From contig JACKHI010000002.1 of assembly GCA_020639075.1 (NCBI GenBank), positions 310,001-374,000 of the forward strand: a stretch of DNA of 64,000 nucleotides, read 5' to 3'. A program made the translations under genes and the position numbers. Shown here one piece after another: positions 27,234 to 36,280 of this stretch (position 1 is its first letter; each line of letters begins with the position of its first letter). This DNA comes from Phycisphaerales bacterium. Its GTDB lineage: Bacteria; Planctomycetota; Phycisphaerae; UBA1845; UTPLA1. The notes under the pieces were generated by a model that worked only from the letters and a program-made list of their open reading frames with translations, ran no database searches and was not told where the DNA came from.

Positions 27234-28466
27234 CTAAACGTAACCCAGATCGCGAAGTCGTTCGCGGACCAGATCGTCTTTGGGCTCAGCGCTGCTTGCG
27301 GACGCAAACCCGACGGCGTCGGAATCGACGAGCGCGTCAATCCGCTCCGACAAGGCATTCGCGATTGAGGTTGAGCTCGCCGTCGGCGATTCAAGCAGAT
27401 CGGCGCATTCGCGCGGGTCGACACGCAGATCGTAAAGTTCGCTATCGCCGTTTTGCAGACGGATCAACTTGAAGTCGCCGGTTTGGATGGACTGAATCTC
27501 GGGGCCCTCGAACGGCCTGACTTCCGCGGCGTTGCCGTCGAAGAGCTGGCGAGGCGAGGCTTCGGCATAGGAGTGAATGTCGATCGCCTGACGATCAGCC
27601 AGCAGACTGTTGCCCGGTAGATTAGCGAATGAAGCGTCGGCCTCGATGCGCCACGCGTCGAGCAGCGTCGGCAGCACGTCGACGTGTCGTGTCAACTCAC
27701 TGCGCACAGCGCCCGCCGGCATCAAGCCTGGCCAGACGATCGCGAGCGGTACCTGGAGCACGCTGTTGTACAAGTGCTGACCGTGACCTCGAACGCCGTG
27801 GTCGAAGAGACACTCGCCGTGGTCCGCAGTGATGACGAACGCGGCGTTATCAAGGCGCCCGTGTGATTCGAGTATCCGGAACAACGAGGCGACGCAGCCC
27901 GCGTCGACCTTTTCGCGCAGATCGCGGGCGTAAGTCGTCTTCGGCGGGGCGGATGTATCGAGATGATATTCGTGCAGGTCGAAGTAGTGGAGCCAGCAGA
28001 AGACGCGATCATTTCCAACGCGGCCGAGAAACGTATCCAAGGCGTTATTGAGCGGTTCGCCGTATTGCCAGCAACCTCCGCGGCGTGTCATGACGCCGTC
28101 CTCGATGTCGCGGTACTCGTCGAAGCCGCGGGCCAGTCCGGTCGTGCTGTTGAGAATAAACGACGACGGAAATCCTGCAGTGATATACCCGGCGCGCTTG
28201 GCGGCGTCGGCAAGCGTACCGGCGTTGTTGTCGCAGAGCTGGCCGAGCAGGAGCCGTACGCCGGTCTGAAACGGGTAACGCCCCGTGAGCATGCTGGCGA
28301 CCGCCGGCGTCGTAAACGGTGCATGACTGGTCGCGCGCGTGAAGACGGAGCCTCGGGTGATGACGCGATCCAGATTCGGCGTGAGCCTGGAAAGTCGATT
28401 GAATGCGCCCACATGATCCGGCCGCAGGCAGTCGATCGAGATGAAGAAGACGTCTGGCAGCATCAT
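27234..28466 (-). CDS. Sulfatase-like hydrolase/transferase (alkaline phosphatase superfamily) lacking the formylglycine site
   Basis: A 410-residue enzyme. Metal-binding segments are FFISIDCLRPDH (Asp12) and TADHGECLFDHGVRGHGQ, and LTPNLDRV marks the sulfatase fold. The activation motif of true sulfatases (C/S-x-P-x-R) is here T52-T-P-A-V, with Thr at the nucleophile position and no Arg. A Thr nucleophile is typical of phosphoethanolamine or phosphoglycerol transferases of the same superfamily. ATG 28466 overlaps the upstream stop (ATGA) and has AGGAG 10 bp upstream, so it is preferred over the ATG at 28490. The context (GT4 genes, KpsC-like gene, sulfotransferase) suggests it trims or decorates the polysaccharide. 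Confidence 0.8.
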   Translation of the reverse strand: MMLPDVFFISIDCLRPDHVGAFNRLSRLTPNLDRVITRGSVFTRATSHAPFTTPAVASMLTGRYPFQTGVRLLLGQLCDNNAGTLADAAKRAGYITAGFPSSFILNSTTGLARGFDEYRDIEDGVMTRRGGCWQYGEPLNNALDTFLGRVGNDRVFCWLHYFDLHEYHLDTSAPPKTTYARDLREKVDAGCVASLFRILESHGRLDNAAFVITADHGECLFDHGVRGHGQHLYNSVLQVPLAIVWPGLMPAGAVRSELTRHVDVLPTLLDAWRIEADASFANLPGNSLLADRQAIDIHSYAEASPRQLFDGNAAEVRPFEGPEIQSIQTGDFKLIRLQNGDSELYDLRVDPRECADLLESPTASSTSIANALSERIDALVDSDAVGFASASSAEPKDDLVRERLRDLGYV

Positions 28467-30079
28467 GTAAGACTGGCTCCTGCGGCGCATGCCGGAGTGT
28501 TCGAATTTGCAATTGACGTTGGCAGCGCTGCATAGAGTGGGATTAGTTCAATGCCGTTTGCCGCGAAACTCGGTGCATGTCGAAGTATCTGATTTTCATT
28601 CATGCGCGAGCTGATAATGACGGCGTCGAGATTGAGTGAGAGCGCCTGTTCGCGGGGAACGATCGGCCAGCCGAATAACGTGGTGTCGTGGTTGGCAGGG
28701 TCGTCATCGATGAATGCGCGAATCGTAACGGGCGCTTCGGCAAACGCGACCGCGATCATCCGCGTATATCTTCCGGCGCCATAAATGGCGACGTTGGTTC
28801 GGCCGTTCGACGCGAGCCCGCTCATCGCCGCGCCCATTCGCGCGATCGCATCGGTAGTTTCACTATCTTGTACGCCGTCGGCGCTGCGCATTGAGAGTGC
28901 CGTGGTGCGCGGCCACACGCGCGGCGAGGACTCGATCGCATGCTGCAATATGGCGTCTATATCCGCAATCGTCTGTTCGGGTTGACACTTCTGTTCGATG
29001 GTCGCGATCCCGCCTGCAGAGAGTCGGCTTCTAAGGGACGCCGACTCACTCAGCGCGACGATGCAGTTCGCCGCGGCGTCGCAGTTTCCGACCTCGAATG
29101 TCAGCGCATTGACGTCGTGCATGACAAGTTCCGATGTGCCGCTCTCGATTTCGCTGACAACAGGGACGCAACCGACGCTCATCGCCTCGAGTATCTGGAA
29201 GTTGAGCCCCTCATACGCGGACGGCAGTAACAGGCAGTCGCAATCCCGCCAGAAAGCGCTCATTCGCGTCGGTGGCTGAGGTGCGAGCAACTCGATGTCA
29301 TATGCACAGGCGTTCGAGTCCTCGGCGGAAATCGGAGAAGTTGGCGCTGCATCGCGAAACCGCTTGATGCCCTCGGCGATCCGAAGCCGCTCGGGGCCAT
29401 CACCCATGATGCGAAGCGTGAAACAGACGCCGCGATCCCGCAGAATCGATGCGATACGGATGAGATCCCCGCTTCGCTTCGCGGATTCCTCCAACCGGCC
29501 GGCGTATCCGATTCGGATGGCCCTGTCGCCCGCACGATGCTGTCTCTGCAATCCGGGCAGTTCGATCACGTGCGGATGACGATGAATCTCGGCAGTGCGA
29601 TGCGGTAGGCGACCGGACAGTTCGTGTTCGCACTGCCGCGTATTGACGATGAACGACTCGCAGATCGGTTCGATGTGCGTCAGGCACCTATAGTCGTAGT
29701 CGTGATCCGAGTGGTTCCAACCGACAAGTCGAACAATGCTTGGCGTCGTTTGTGCGAGCGATGCGGCGATTTCGAAGCTGGTTTCGTGCGTGGTTGGAAT
29801 AACGACCGCTGGGAGCATGCGCGTGTATTCGCGCAGATTCCTTTCCCAGTTGGCGCTATCGACCAGGGAAGGAAGGCGTCGCACGATCACGTTGGGCGGT
29901 GGATCCATTTCGCCGATCGTGAATTCCGTGAGAGTTGCTGCGGGTTGATGCGCTGCAATGACGACGACGCGGCCGCGACGCGCGAGAGCCGTCGCCGTGC
30001 GGATCGCCCACGTCGTCATGCCGCCGCATGTCAAACCGTTCGGTAGCGAGAGCACGATTTTCCAATCGAGATTCAGCAA
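28463..30079 (-). CDS. GT4 glycosyltransferase with C-terminal Rossmann-like domain
   Basis: A 538-residue protein. Residues about 1-375 are a GT-B glycosyltransferase of family 4: an N-terminal glycine-rich loop (GLTCGGMTTWAIRTA), RIGYAGRLEESAKRSGDL in the hinge and the EX7E-type donor site in YEGLNFQILEAMSVGCVPVVS. Residues about 430-520 form a small nucleotide-binding-like domain (VAIYGAGRYTRMIAVAFAEA, AFIDDDPANHDTT, DAVIISSRMNE) like the N-terminal part of PglD-type proteins. TTG 30079 is chosen (a TTG at 30115 is the alternative). The start overlaps the upstream stop and the stop overlaps the next start, so the genes are coupled. The likely role is polysaccharide assembly in the cytoplasm. 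Confidence 0.8.
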   Translation of the reverse strand: MLNLDWKIVLSLPNGLTCGGMTTWAIRTATALARRGRVVVIAAHQPAATLTEFTIGEMDPPPNVIVRRLPSLVDSANWERNLREYTRMLPAVVIPTTHETSFEIAASLAQTTPSIVRLVGWNHSDHDYDYRCLTHIEPICESFIVNTRQCEHELSGRLPHRTAEIHRHPHVIELPGLQRQHRAGDRAIRIGYAGRLEESAKRSGDLIRIASILRDRGVCFTLRIMGDGPERLRIAEGIKRFRDAAPTSPISAEDSNACAYDIELLAPQPPTRMSAFWRDCDCLLLPSAYEGLNFQILEAMSVGCVPVVSEIESGTSELVMHDVNALTFEVGNCDAAANCIVALSESASLRSRLSAGGIATIEQKCQPEQTIADIDAILQHAIESSPRVWPRTTALSMRSADGVQDSETTDAIARMGAAMSGLASNGRTNVAIYGAGRYTRMIAVAFAEAPVTIRAFIDDDPANHDTTLFGWPIVPREQALSLNLDAVIISSRMNENQILRHAPSFAANGIELIPLYAALPTSIANSNTPACAAGASLT

Positions 30080-31671
30080 TGCACCGGCTCTTTCAGCGTA
30101 TTCGTTTCGCTGCAATCGGATTTCTGCGGCGGATGAAGGAACACAAAATCCACGCCAGGTTCCGCTTTCAAAGATTGCATCCGCCGTGCAATCGCATTTG
30201 GTTCATTCGGCGTGATGATCGCGATCGTATCGTGAGGCCAGTGGGCCCCGTCGTCGAGTTCGAATCGTCGGATCTCCAACGTCTTGAAGATCGCAAGGTC
30301 CGCGTGGTCGTCGAGCGCCTGCAATTCGCGTTTCCCGAGATAAGCGTCGGTTCGAAGCCGCTCCAGAAGCGTAAGACCGTTGACGCCCAGGCCGTAGATG
30401 ACGATACGCGTCGCGTCGGGGCGCGACATGATGAAATCGATCACAGCTTCATACTGCGATGACGCCTCGCTGTGTGGAATGGCGCCGTGTGTCTGCATTG
30501 CATTGGGAACTGAAAGCGATCGCGATGCCGGCCAAATGCGGGGGCCGTCGTCGGTCGCCGCCGCGAGAATGGGCTCGACGCGTTCGACATATCCATCGAT
30601 GCCGGCATTGGCCCGCGCCGATTCGCGCGCATTTTCCGACATCATCTTAAACAACGCGGGATCGTCGGCTATCAGCGTGAGTTGGCTGCACGCCGCATCA
30701 ATATCGCCGATCGGAAATGTCAGACCGTTGACGCCTTCACGAATGATCTCTCCGACGCCGCTGTCTATCTGCGTAACGACCGGGACACAGCCCGCGGCCA
30801 TGGCCTCAAGCATGGAGACGCTGAATCCTTCGAGCCTGGATGCGAGAATGACGACGTCGGCCCATTGCCAGATCTCGTCCATCTTGTGGGGAAGTCGTGG
30901 CGGCTCGCGCGTCAATGTGCAGTTCGCCTCCGCGAGTCGCGGCGCGAGCGATGCGACGCGAGCGTCGAGCATGTCCGCATGCGGACCGTCGCCGACGATA
31001 CGCATCTCGAATTCGCGACCTCTTTCCGCGAGCGTCAGTGCGATGGCGAGCAGGTCCACAACGCGCTTGATGCCTTGTTCGATCCGACCCGCGTAGGCGA
31101 TTCGGATAGGGCGACGAGTCGGGGCCGTTCGAACGCACGTTTTCGGTATCTCAACCCCGCAGGGGATGCAGGCAATATCGCCCGCGCGATCAGGAACGCG
31201 AGCCTGCATTTCCGTGCGGCATTGCCGGCTCACGGCGACATAACGATGGATGATCGGCTCGAAGTGCTGCAGATAGGCGTAATCAACCGGGTTGTCGCCG
31301 TGAACCCACGAGACAACACGCAGTTGATCGCCGAATGATTGAGACAATGCGGCGGCGATCGCGTATGACTCGGCGCAAAGATTCGGCAGGAGAATCGTCG
31401 GAAGCTGCGCCGCATAGACATCGACACATGCGCCGAATCCGTCGCCGGTTGCCAGGGAAGGGGCGTCGATGATCTCGACGTTCGCGTCGACCAGCGCAGG
31501 CGCCGGATCGAATGAAGTGTGTCCGGCGAGGGGGGCGTGTGCGACCAGGCGAACTGGCCGGCGCGGCGTCGACATCCGGCGAGCCGTCGACAGGGCCCAC
31601 GTCGTGACGCCGCCAATGGTGAAGCCTTGTGGCAGCGAAATCGTGATGGGCAGCTGTTCGTCGTATTGCAT
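30073..31671 (-). CDS. GT4 glycosyltransferase with C-terminal Rossmann-like domain, paralogue
   Basis: A 532-residue paralogue of the next gene with the same layout: GT-B fold (FTIGGVTTWALSTARRM), hinge RIAYAGRIEQGIKRVVDLL and donor site SRLEGFSVSMLEAMAAGCVPVVT (EX7E). A C-terminal nucleotide-binding-like domain follows (about 445-520, RIVIYGLGVNGLTLLERLRTD, TIAIITPNEPN). ATG 31671 is preferred because the protein then starts directly with the first strand of the fold; an ATG at 31800 would add 43 residues overlapping the divergent gene's leader. It is the first gene of the four-gene minus-strand operon. Acceptor and donor sugars are unknown. Confidence 0.8.
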   Translation of the reverse strand: MQYDEQLPITISLPQGFTIGGVTTWALSTARRMSTPRRPVRLVAHAPLAGHTSFDPAPALVDANVEIIDAPSLATGDGFGACVDVYAAQLPTILLPNLCAESYAIAAALSQSFGDQLRVVSWVHGDNPVDYAYLQHFEPIIHRYVAVSRQCRTEMQARVPDRAGDIACIPCGVEIPKTCVRTAPTRRPIRIAYAGRIEQGIKRVVDLLAIALTLAERGREFEMRIVGDGPHADMLDARVASLAPRLAEANCTLTREPPRLPHKMDEIWQWADVVILASRLEGFSVSMLEAMAAGCVPVVTQIDSGVGEIIREGVNGLTFPIGDIDAACSQLTLIADDPALFKMMSENARESARANAGIDGYVERVEPILAAATDDGPRIWPASRSLSVPNAMQTHGAIPHSEASSQYEAVIDFIMSRPDATRIVIYGLGVNGLTLLERLRTDAYLGKRELQALDDHADLAIFKTLEIRRFELDDGAHWPHDTIAIITPNEPNAIARRMQSLKAEPGVDFVFLHPPQKSDCSETNTLKEPVHC

Positions 31672-31847
31672 TGGCTGAGGCGCAAGGGTTGCGCGAGATG
31701 CCCCCTTTGCGCAGTCTCCCGCTTGTTTATCGGTCGAATCAGGAGGCAGCCTCAAGGCGGCAGGAGAGAACGCCCGATATCGCGCAAGAGTCCATGCCAC
31801 GAGAGGATGCGAGGATCGTCCGGAGGCATGCGGAGGATCCGAGGCGA

Positions 31848-34286
31848 ATGCCGAACCTGACGCGCGATCAGCTTTTCTCCCTCCCGGAACAAGGTCAGCG
31901 GGACGAGTTCATCGAAATAGCCACGCACGCATTGAACGCGCAGCCGCTTGATGCCGAACTGCGACTTGCGCTCCTGCGCTGTCTCACGGAAGTCGGGCTC
32001 CTGCACCGGGCGGCGGAAACCGCGGCAGGATTCGAACCCGGTGTCCTGGGTTCGATCGGCCTGGACGGCCTGCTGCAGCAATTGCGCGTGCCGACGCGGA
32101 ACGGGTTGGTCGACTGGCGGGCGGTCCGGCCGACGTTCGATCGGAACATCGAACTGATCGAAGCTCGGTATCCATGGGCGGATCGGGTCCGATCGGAATT
32201 CGAGGCCCGACGCGCGTCGATGGAGTTGCACCGAACGCGCGAAGGCCGCTGGGAGTTGTTCGATCGGAACGCCGGAATCTGGCGTCCATGTTTCGGTCGC
32301 CATCAGCCCGCGGAGACGATCGAGAATATTCGAAGACAGGTGGAGAATCGGGTTATTGCGCCAATCGTGATTGAAGGCGTTGGCTTGGGCGCGCAGTTCC
32401 CGCTCTACGTGTCGGCGACGTATCGAACGATGAACTCCTCGTCGCCGTTTATCTACCTAATCGAAACCGACTGGACGGCGCTCGCCGTCGCACTCCATCT
32501 TTCCGATTGGAGTGAGTTGATCCGGCAGCCGCGAGCCGTGATTTGTGCCGGCCCCGATGCGTACGAACAACTCGATCGATCGATCGCAGCGACGCCGGAT
32601 GCGCCGTTGCCGAAGTCGATTGCGTGGACGCCGGCGTGGACGAGCGAGACGGGCGAACGCGCCGAGCCGATCCTGAGGAAGCACGCCGACAGGCAGCAGA
32701 TGCGACTTCGCGAACTTCGCGACGAACTGAACCGGCGCTACGAAAGTCGGGATGCGTCGTACTGGGCCGATCGATTCGAATCGGCCTTGCGCGGCGACGG
32801 GCCGGCGTTGCGCGTGCTATCCATCACGTGTCGCTTCACAACCGTGCTGCAATATGCGACGCGCGACGCACTGGCGGCGCTGGAATCAATCGGATGTGAG
32901 ACGCGCGTCGTCATCGAGCCGGACGATCAGAGCCATATCTCCCCAATCGGCGCGTTGGAGACAATTCGCGAATTCGATCCCGATCTCGTGCTGCTGATCG
33001 ATCACACGCGCGTCTCGCAGCCGGGAATACTGATAGACAACCTGCCGGTCCTGACGTGGATCCAGGATCGACTCCCGTGGTTGTTCGACCAGAAAGTAGG
33101 GCACGCGCTTGGCGACCTTGATTTTGTCATGGGCCAGAGCCGGCGCGATCTTGTCGGTCGCTACGGCTATCCCGCGGAACGCTTCATGGCCTGCGACATG
33201 GCGACGGATGTCGTCCAGCTGACGGCGCCGCTGCCGAACGGACTCGATGCCTCGCGACTGGACTGTGAAATCGCCTTCGCAACGCACGCATCCGAAACGC
33301 CGTCGGACTTCGCTGCGACGCGGATGGCCGAGTGCGACAATCCGCAGGGGCGTGCAATACTGGAAGCGATTCAGCGAGCACTGATTGAACGACAGCGCGA
33401 CGGCATATTAAACGGCGCATTGAATTTTCAGGTATTTGTTGCTGCGATCGAAGCGTCGCTCGGGGCCTCGCTGTCAACGACGGCGCGCGATGGGTTAATC
33501 GACCAATTCGCGCGACCCTTGGCCGAACGGATGATCCGTCAGGAGACGTTGCGCTGGGCCGCACGCTGGGCGCGCTCGACAGGCGGGCGACTGCACATCT
33601 ATGGCGACGGCTGGGAAAAACACCCCGAATTCGCCGAGTTCGCACGGGGTACGATCGAGCACGGACCCGAATTGGGCGAGGCGTTCCGTCGGGCTAAAGT
33701 CAACCTGCATTCGGGATGCAATCTCTCGCTGCATCAGCGAGTGCTGGATGGATTGTCCGCCGGTGGCTTCTTCCTGGCGCGGCGCCACGCCGGCGACGTC
33801 GGTCTGCAAGTCAAGCATGCGATTAGGGCGTTCCTGCGAAAACGAGGCGTCAAATTGCCGACGAAGGCCTACGGAACCGACTTGCCGTCGCCGTGGCATC
33901 GGGAATTTGAGCGTCTGTGCTGGATGAAGGGAATCGACCCGAGACAACCCTTGGAGTTCAACGAGAAGAACGCCGCTCGAATCGCAGCCGTTTGCGACGG
34001 CAGCGAGATCATGCTGGCCGATCAGCTCTGGCCTGATTTCGAGGATCTGACCTTTGCCGGAGAGGCGGAGTTCGTCGATCGACTCGAGTACTTCCTTGCG
34101 CGACCGGAGCTGCGACTGGAAACGGCAGGGCGGATGCGCGTCGGCGTGCTCGAACACTTCGGTTTTGAGAAACGAATGCGCGACGTGCTGGCGTTCACGA
34201 CGGACTGCCTTATCGAACAGAGAGCGGCAGTCGGTGCGGGCTTCGAGGAGTCGAATGTCAACGCTGTGGCGGAGGCAAACGTGTAA
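31848..34286 (+). CDS. Large glycosyltransferase, CgeB/GT1-like C-terminal half
   Basis: An 812-residue protein. The N-terminal ~330 residues (helical, MPNLTRDQLFSL onward) are of unknown fold. The C-terminal half looks like a GT-B glycosyltransferase: strand RVLSITCRFTTVLQYATRDAL, acidic PDLVLLIDHTRVS, LPVLTWIQDRLPWLF, and later RLHIYGDGWEK, VNLHSGCNLSLHQRVLDGLSAGGFFLARR, as in CgeB-like proteins. ATG 31848 is chosen for GAGGCGA and GGAGG upstream; ATG 31794 and 31671 are in-frame alternatives. The stop overlaps the next start (TAATG), so translation of the sulfotransferase is probably coupled. It is divergent from the minus-strand GT operon. Confidence 0.75.
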   Translation: MPNLTRDQLFSLPEQGQRDEFIEIATHALNAQPLDAELRLALLRCLTEVGLLHRAAETAAGFEPGVLGSIGLDGLLQQLRVPTRNGLVDWRAVRPTFDRNIELIEARYPWADRVRSEFEARRASMELHRTREGRWELFDRNAGIWRPCFGRHQPAETIENIRRQVENRVIAPIVIEGVGLGAQFPLYVSATYRTMNSSSPFIYLIETDWTALAVALHLSDWSELIRQPRAVICAGPDAYEQLDRSIAATPDAPLPKSIAWTPAWTSETGERAEPILRKHADRQQMRLRELRDELNRRYESRDASYWADRFESALRGDGPALRVLSITCRFTTVLQYATRDALAALESIGCETRVVIEPDDQSHISPIGALETIREFDPDLVLLIDHTRVSQPGILIDNLPVLTWIQDRLPWLFDQKVGHALGDLDFVMGQSRRDLVGRYGYPAERFMACDMATDVVQLTAPLPNGLDASRLDCEIAFATHASETPSDFAATRMAECDNPQGRAILEAIQRALIERQRDGILNGALNFQVFVAAIEASLGASLSTTARDGLIDQFARPLAERMIRQETLRWAARWARSTGGRLHIYGDGWEKHPEFAEFARGTIEHGPELGEAFRRAKVNLHSGCNLSLHQRVLDGLSAGGFFLARRHAGDVGLQVKHAIRAFLRKRGVKLPTKAYGTDLPSPWHREFERLCWMKGIDPRQPLEFNEKNAARIAAVCDGSEIMLADQLWPDFEDLTFAGEAEFVDRLEYFLARPELRLETAGRMRVGVLEHFGFEKRMRDVLAFTTDCLIEQRAAVGAGFEESNVNAVAEANV

Positions 34287-35065
34287 TGAATCTGAGCTGG
34301 CCCGAGTCGATGTACCTCGTCAACGATGAACATCGATTCGTCTATTGCCCGATACCCAAGGTTGCGTCGAGCAGCCTCAAACAGTGGTTTCTCACAACGC
34401 TGGGCTACGAGCCCGGTCGCGCCGATTGGCCCGAGCGACCTCACGAGTTTCTTTGCGACAGGGGCGCCGCGCGCAAAGGCGATATCCCGGCGGATTACCT
34501 GTCATTCGCCTTCGTCCGCGATCCGCGTCGCCGGCTCGTCTCGGCGTATCTTCAAAAGTTCGTCGTGCGATGGGACGCACCGGCGTCGCCCGCACGGCCG
34601 GTCATCCAGGCAGTCTGCGAGTCACTGATGCGGCCCGTCGATTTTGCTAAGGGGATCAGCTTCCGATGCTTCGTTAAGCACATCGTATCGTGCGATCCGA
34701 TGTCGCTGGATGTGCACTGGCGCCCGCAGCATCTGTTCTTCTCGAAGAACCGAACTTTCGATTTTGTCGGGCACGCCGAATCGTTCGATGCCGACATGCT
34801 GGCTCTGACCCGCCGCCTCGATCTGCCGTACCGCGCCTCCTTCAGAACCTTGCAGCTGCCTTATCTGAACACGAACATCGAAGGCGCGGCGGATATGTTG
34901 TCAGGACAATTACGTCGCCTGAAGGCGTTTCCGGCTTGGCCGTCATTCTACGACGACGACCTGCGATCACAGGTCGCAGAGTATTACGCCCTCGACAATC
35001 GAAAATTCGGCTACGCAAGCGCCGCCGACATACCGCAGCGCGAACCCGAGTTCGTCCCCTGTTAA
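34286..35065 (+). CDS. Sulfotransferase (carbohydrate sulfotransferase family 2-like)
   Basis: A 259-residue enzyme predicted to transfer sulfate from PAPS to a sugar hydroxyl. It has the two PAPS-binding elements in the right order: a 5'-phosphosulfate loop CPIPKVASSSLKQW (about residues 21-34) and a 3'-phosphate site AFVRDPRRRLVSAYLQKF (about 73-90), the RDPxxRxxSxY form of the family. DFVGHAESFDADM follows in the usual place. It overlaps the upstream stop (TAATG at 34284-34288). Together with the sulfatase-like gene nearby, it suggests a sulfated extracellular polysaccharide. The acceptor is unknown. Confidence 0.88.
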   Translation: MNLSWPESMYLVNDEHRFVYCPIPKVASSSLKQWFLTTLGYEPGRADWPERPHEFLCDRGAARKGDIPADYLSFAFVRDPRRRLVSAYLQKFVVRWDAPASPARPVIQAVCESLMRPVDFAKGISFRCFVKHIVSCDPMSLDVHWRPQHLFFSKNRTFDFVGHAESFDADMLALTRRLDLPYRASFRTLQLPYLNTNIEGAADMLSGQLRRLKAFPAWPSFYDDDLRSQVAEYYALDNRKFGYASAADIPQREPEFVPC

Positions 35066-35082
35066 AGGTGCCACTGCTCTCA

Positions 35083-35228
35083 AGCAGTGCCGACTCGAGG
35101 ATGTCAGTCGGAGCGTACTCCCGGGAGCCACGATGACATTCAGGGTGCCATGCCGACCCCCAAAGGTCGGCATGAATCGTGTTCACGCGGCGTGGGTGCC
35201 CCATCCTTTCCGAATGGAAAGGTTGGGG
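35083..35228 (+). repeat. Hairpin cluster with element III
   Basis: Hairpins include CACTGCT-CTCA-AGCAGTG (about 35083-35100), CATGCCGACC-CCCAAA-GGTCGGCATG (35149-35174) and a 13-bp imperfect stem CCCCATCCTTTCC/GGAAAGGTTGGGG (35199-35228). The 35149 hairpin has a second copy at 40285 with a compensatory change next to the loop. The region lies between the sulfotransferase and the L,D-transpeptidase genes. Confidence 0.7.
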
Positions 35229-35335
35229 AATCCGCCAATACTGGAGCAAGGACCGCGCAGTAGTCGCAGCGTAACCCGCGATTGACTCGCCCCGATTTGA
35301 ATTCACATGCCGTGCTGTGTTAGCATGCCGCAGCA

Positions 35336-36040
35336 ATGCGTATCGATCGGCATGACAACTCCTCGGGCCCGTCCGCCGATTACAAGGTGTCGCGCAGACC
35401 TACTCGCATTTTGCTCCTGACGATGCTGCTCATGATGGATGCCCCGGGCTGTCGAACGGACGTGGACGATCTCAAATCGGCGAACCTGCTGATTCCAGGG
35501 ACCGAACTCCCCTCCGCTATCTGCGAGCGGCTCCAAAAGGCGGGCTGGCGCGACCGCGTCGGCGATCGGATCGGCGTCTGGGTCTCCGTCGAACACCAGA
35601 AACTCGTCGGCATCGAAGGCACGCGAATCGCGTTCGTTTACCCATGCTCAACGGCCGAACGCGGAACGGGCAGCCGCGAAAACTCCTACAAAACGCCGCT
35701 CGGCTGGCACTATATCGACGAGCGCATCGGCGGCGGCGCGCCGGAGGGCGCCGTGTTCAAGAGCCGCGTCTACCAGAACGAAGTCTGGAAACCCGGCGAC
35801 GAAACGGAGAAGGACCTCGTCCTGACGCGCATCATGTGGTTGCGCGGCCTGGAAGAAGGCAGAAACGTCGGCCCCGGTATCGACTCCCACGATCGCTACA
35901 TCTACATCCACGGTACCCCCGCCGAAGACAAAATCGGCACGCCCGCCTCACATGGATGCATCCGCCTGAAAAACCGCGATGTGATCGAAGTGTTCGACAG
36001 AACGCGAGCAGGCACGCGCGTGTTGATCACGAAGTGGTGA
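35336..36040 (+). CDS. L,D-transpeptidase (YkuD family) lipoprotein-like
   Basis: A 234-residue protein that probably forms 3-3 crosslinks in peptidoglycan or attaches proteins to it. The N-terminal hydrophobic segment ends in DAPGC (about residue 39), a possible lipobox. The catalytic region is IYIHGTPAEDKIGTPASHGC followed by IRLKNRDV, containing the HGT and SHGCIR motifs with the nucleophile Cys. A substrate strand (SYKTPLGWHYIDERI) precedes it. No strong ribosome-binding site precedes ATG 35336. The gene end is triplicated downstream as a 25-26 bp tandem repeat. Confidence 0.88.
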   Translation: MRIDRHDNSSGPSADYKVSRRPTRILLLTMLLMMDAPGCRTDVDDLKSANLLIPGTELPSAICERLQKAGWRDRVGDRIGVWVSVEHQKLVGIEGTRIAFVYPCSTAERGTGSRENSYKTPLGWHYIDERIGGGAPEGAVFKSRVYQNEVWKPGDETEKDLVLTRIMWLRGLEEGRNVGPGIDSHDRYIYIHGTPAEDKIGTPASHGCIRLKNRDVIEVFDRTRAGTRVLITKW

Positions 36041-36107
36041 CTCCAAGCATCTGCTGAAGTGGTGACATCAAAGCATATGTTGAAGTGGTGACATCAAACC
36101 ATATGCT
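36031..36107 (+). repeat. Tandem triplication of the L,D-transpeptidase gene end
   Basis: Three units of 25-26 bp start GAAGTGGTGA at 36031, 36056 and 36082. The first includes the last coding codons and stop; the others follow as ACATCAAA(G/C)CATATG-type copies, running into the long direct repeat that begins at 36103. Confidence 0.85.
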
Positions 36108-36257
36108 CCAGACTCGAATCGCCCCGGAACCCTGATTGCCCGCACGCTGAAAGCGTGACCTACGGAAGCCCGGGGCAAGCAAAGACCGCGAAGCGGTCGA
36201 AGCGCAGCCCCGGGTTACTTGCGTAATGCGAAGTCAAGTCCTGTAAGGACGTCCTAC
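36103..36257 (+). repeat. Left ~155-bp direct repeat containing hairpin element I, copy C
   Basis: Nearly identical to 37208-37363 (about seven differences and one indel). It contains CACGCT-GAA-AGCGTG (36143-36157), outer stem CCCGGGGC (36169-36176) with GCCCCGGG (36207-36214), inner GACCGC-GAA-GCGGTC (36184-36198) and GTCCT-GTA-AGGAC (36238-36250). The two repeats flank the PEP-CTERM gene. Confidence 0.88.
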
Positions 36258-36280
36258 GCACGCATCAATCAACGAGAATG

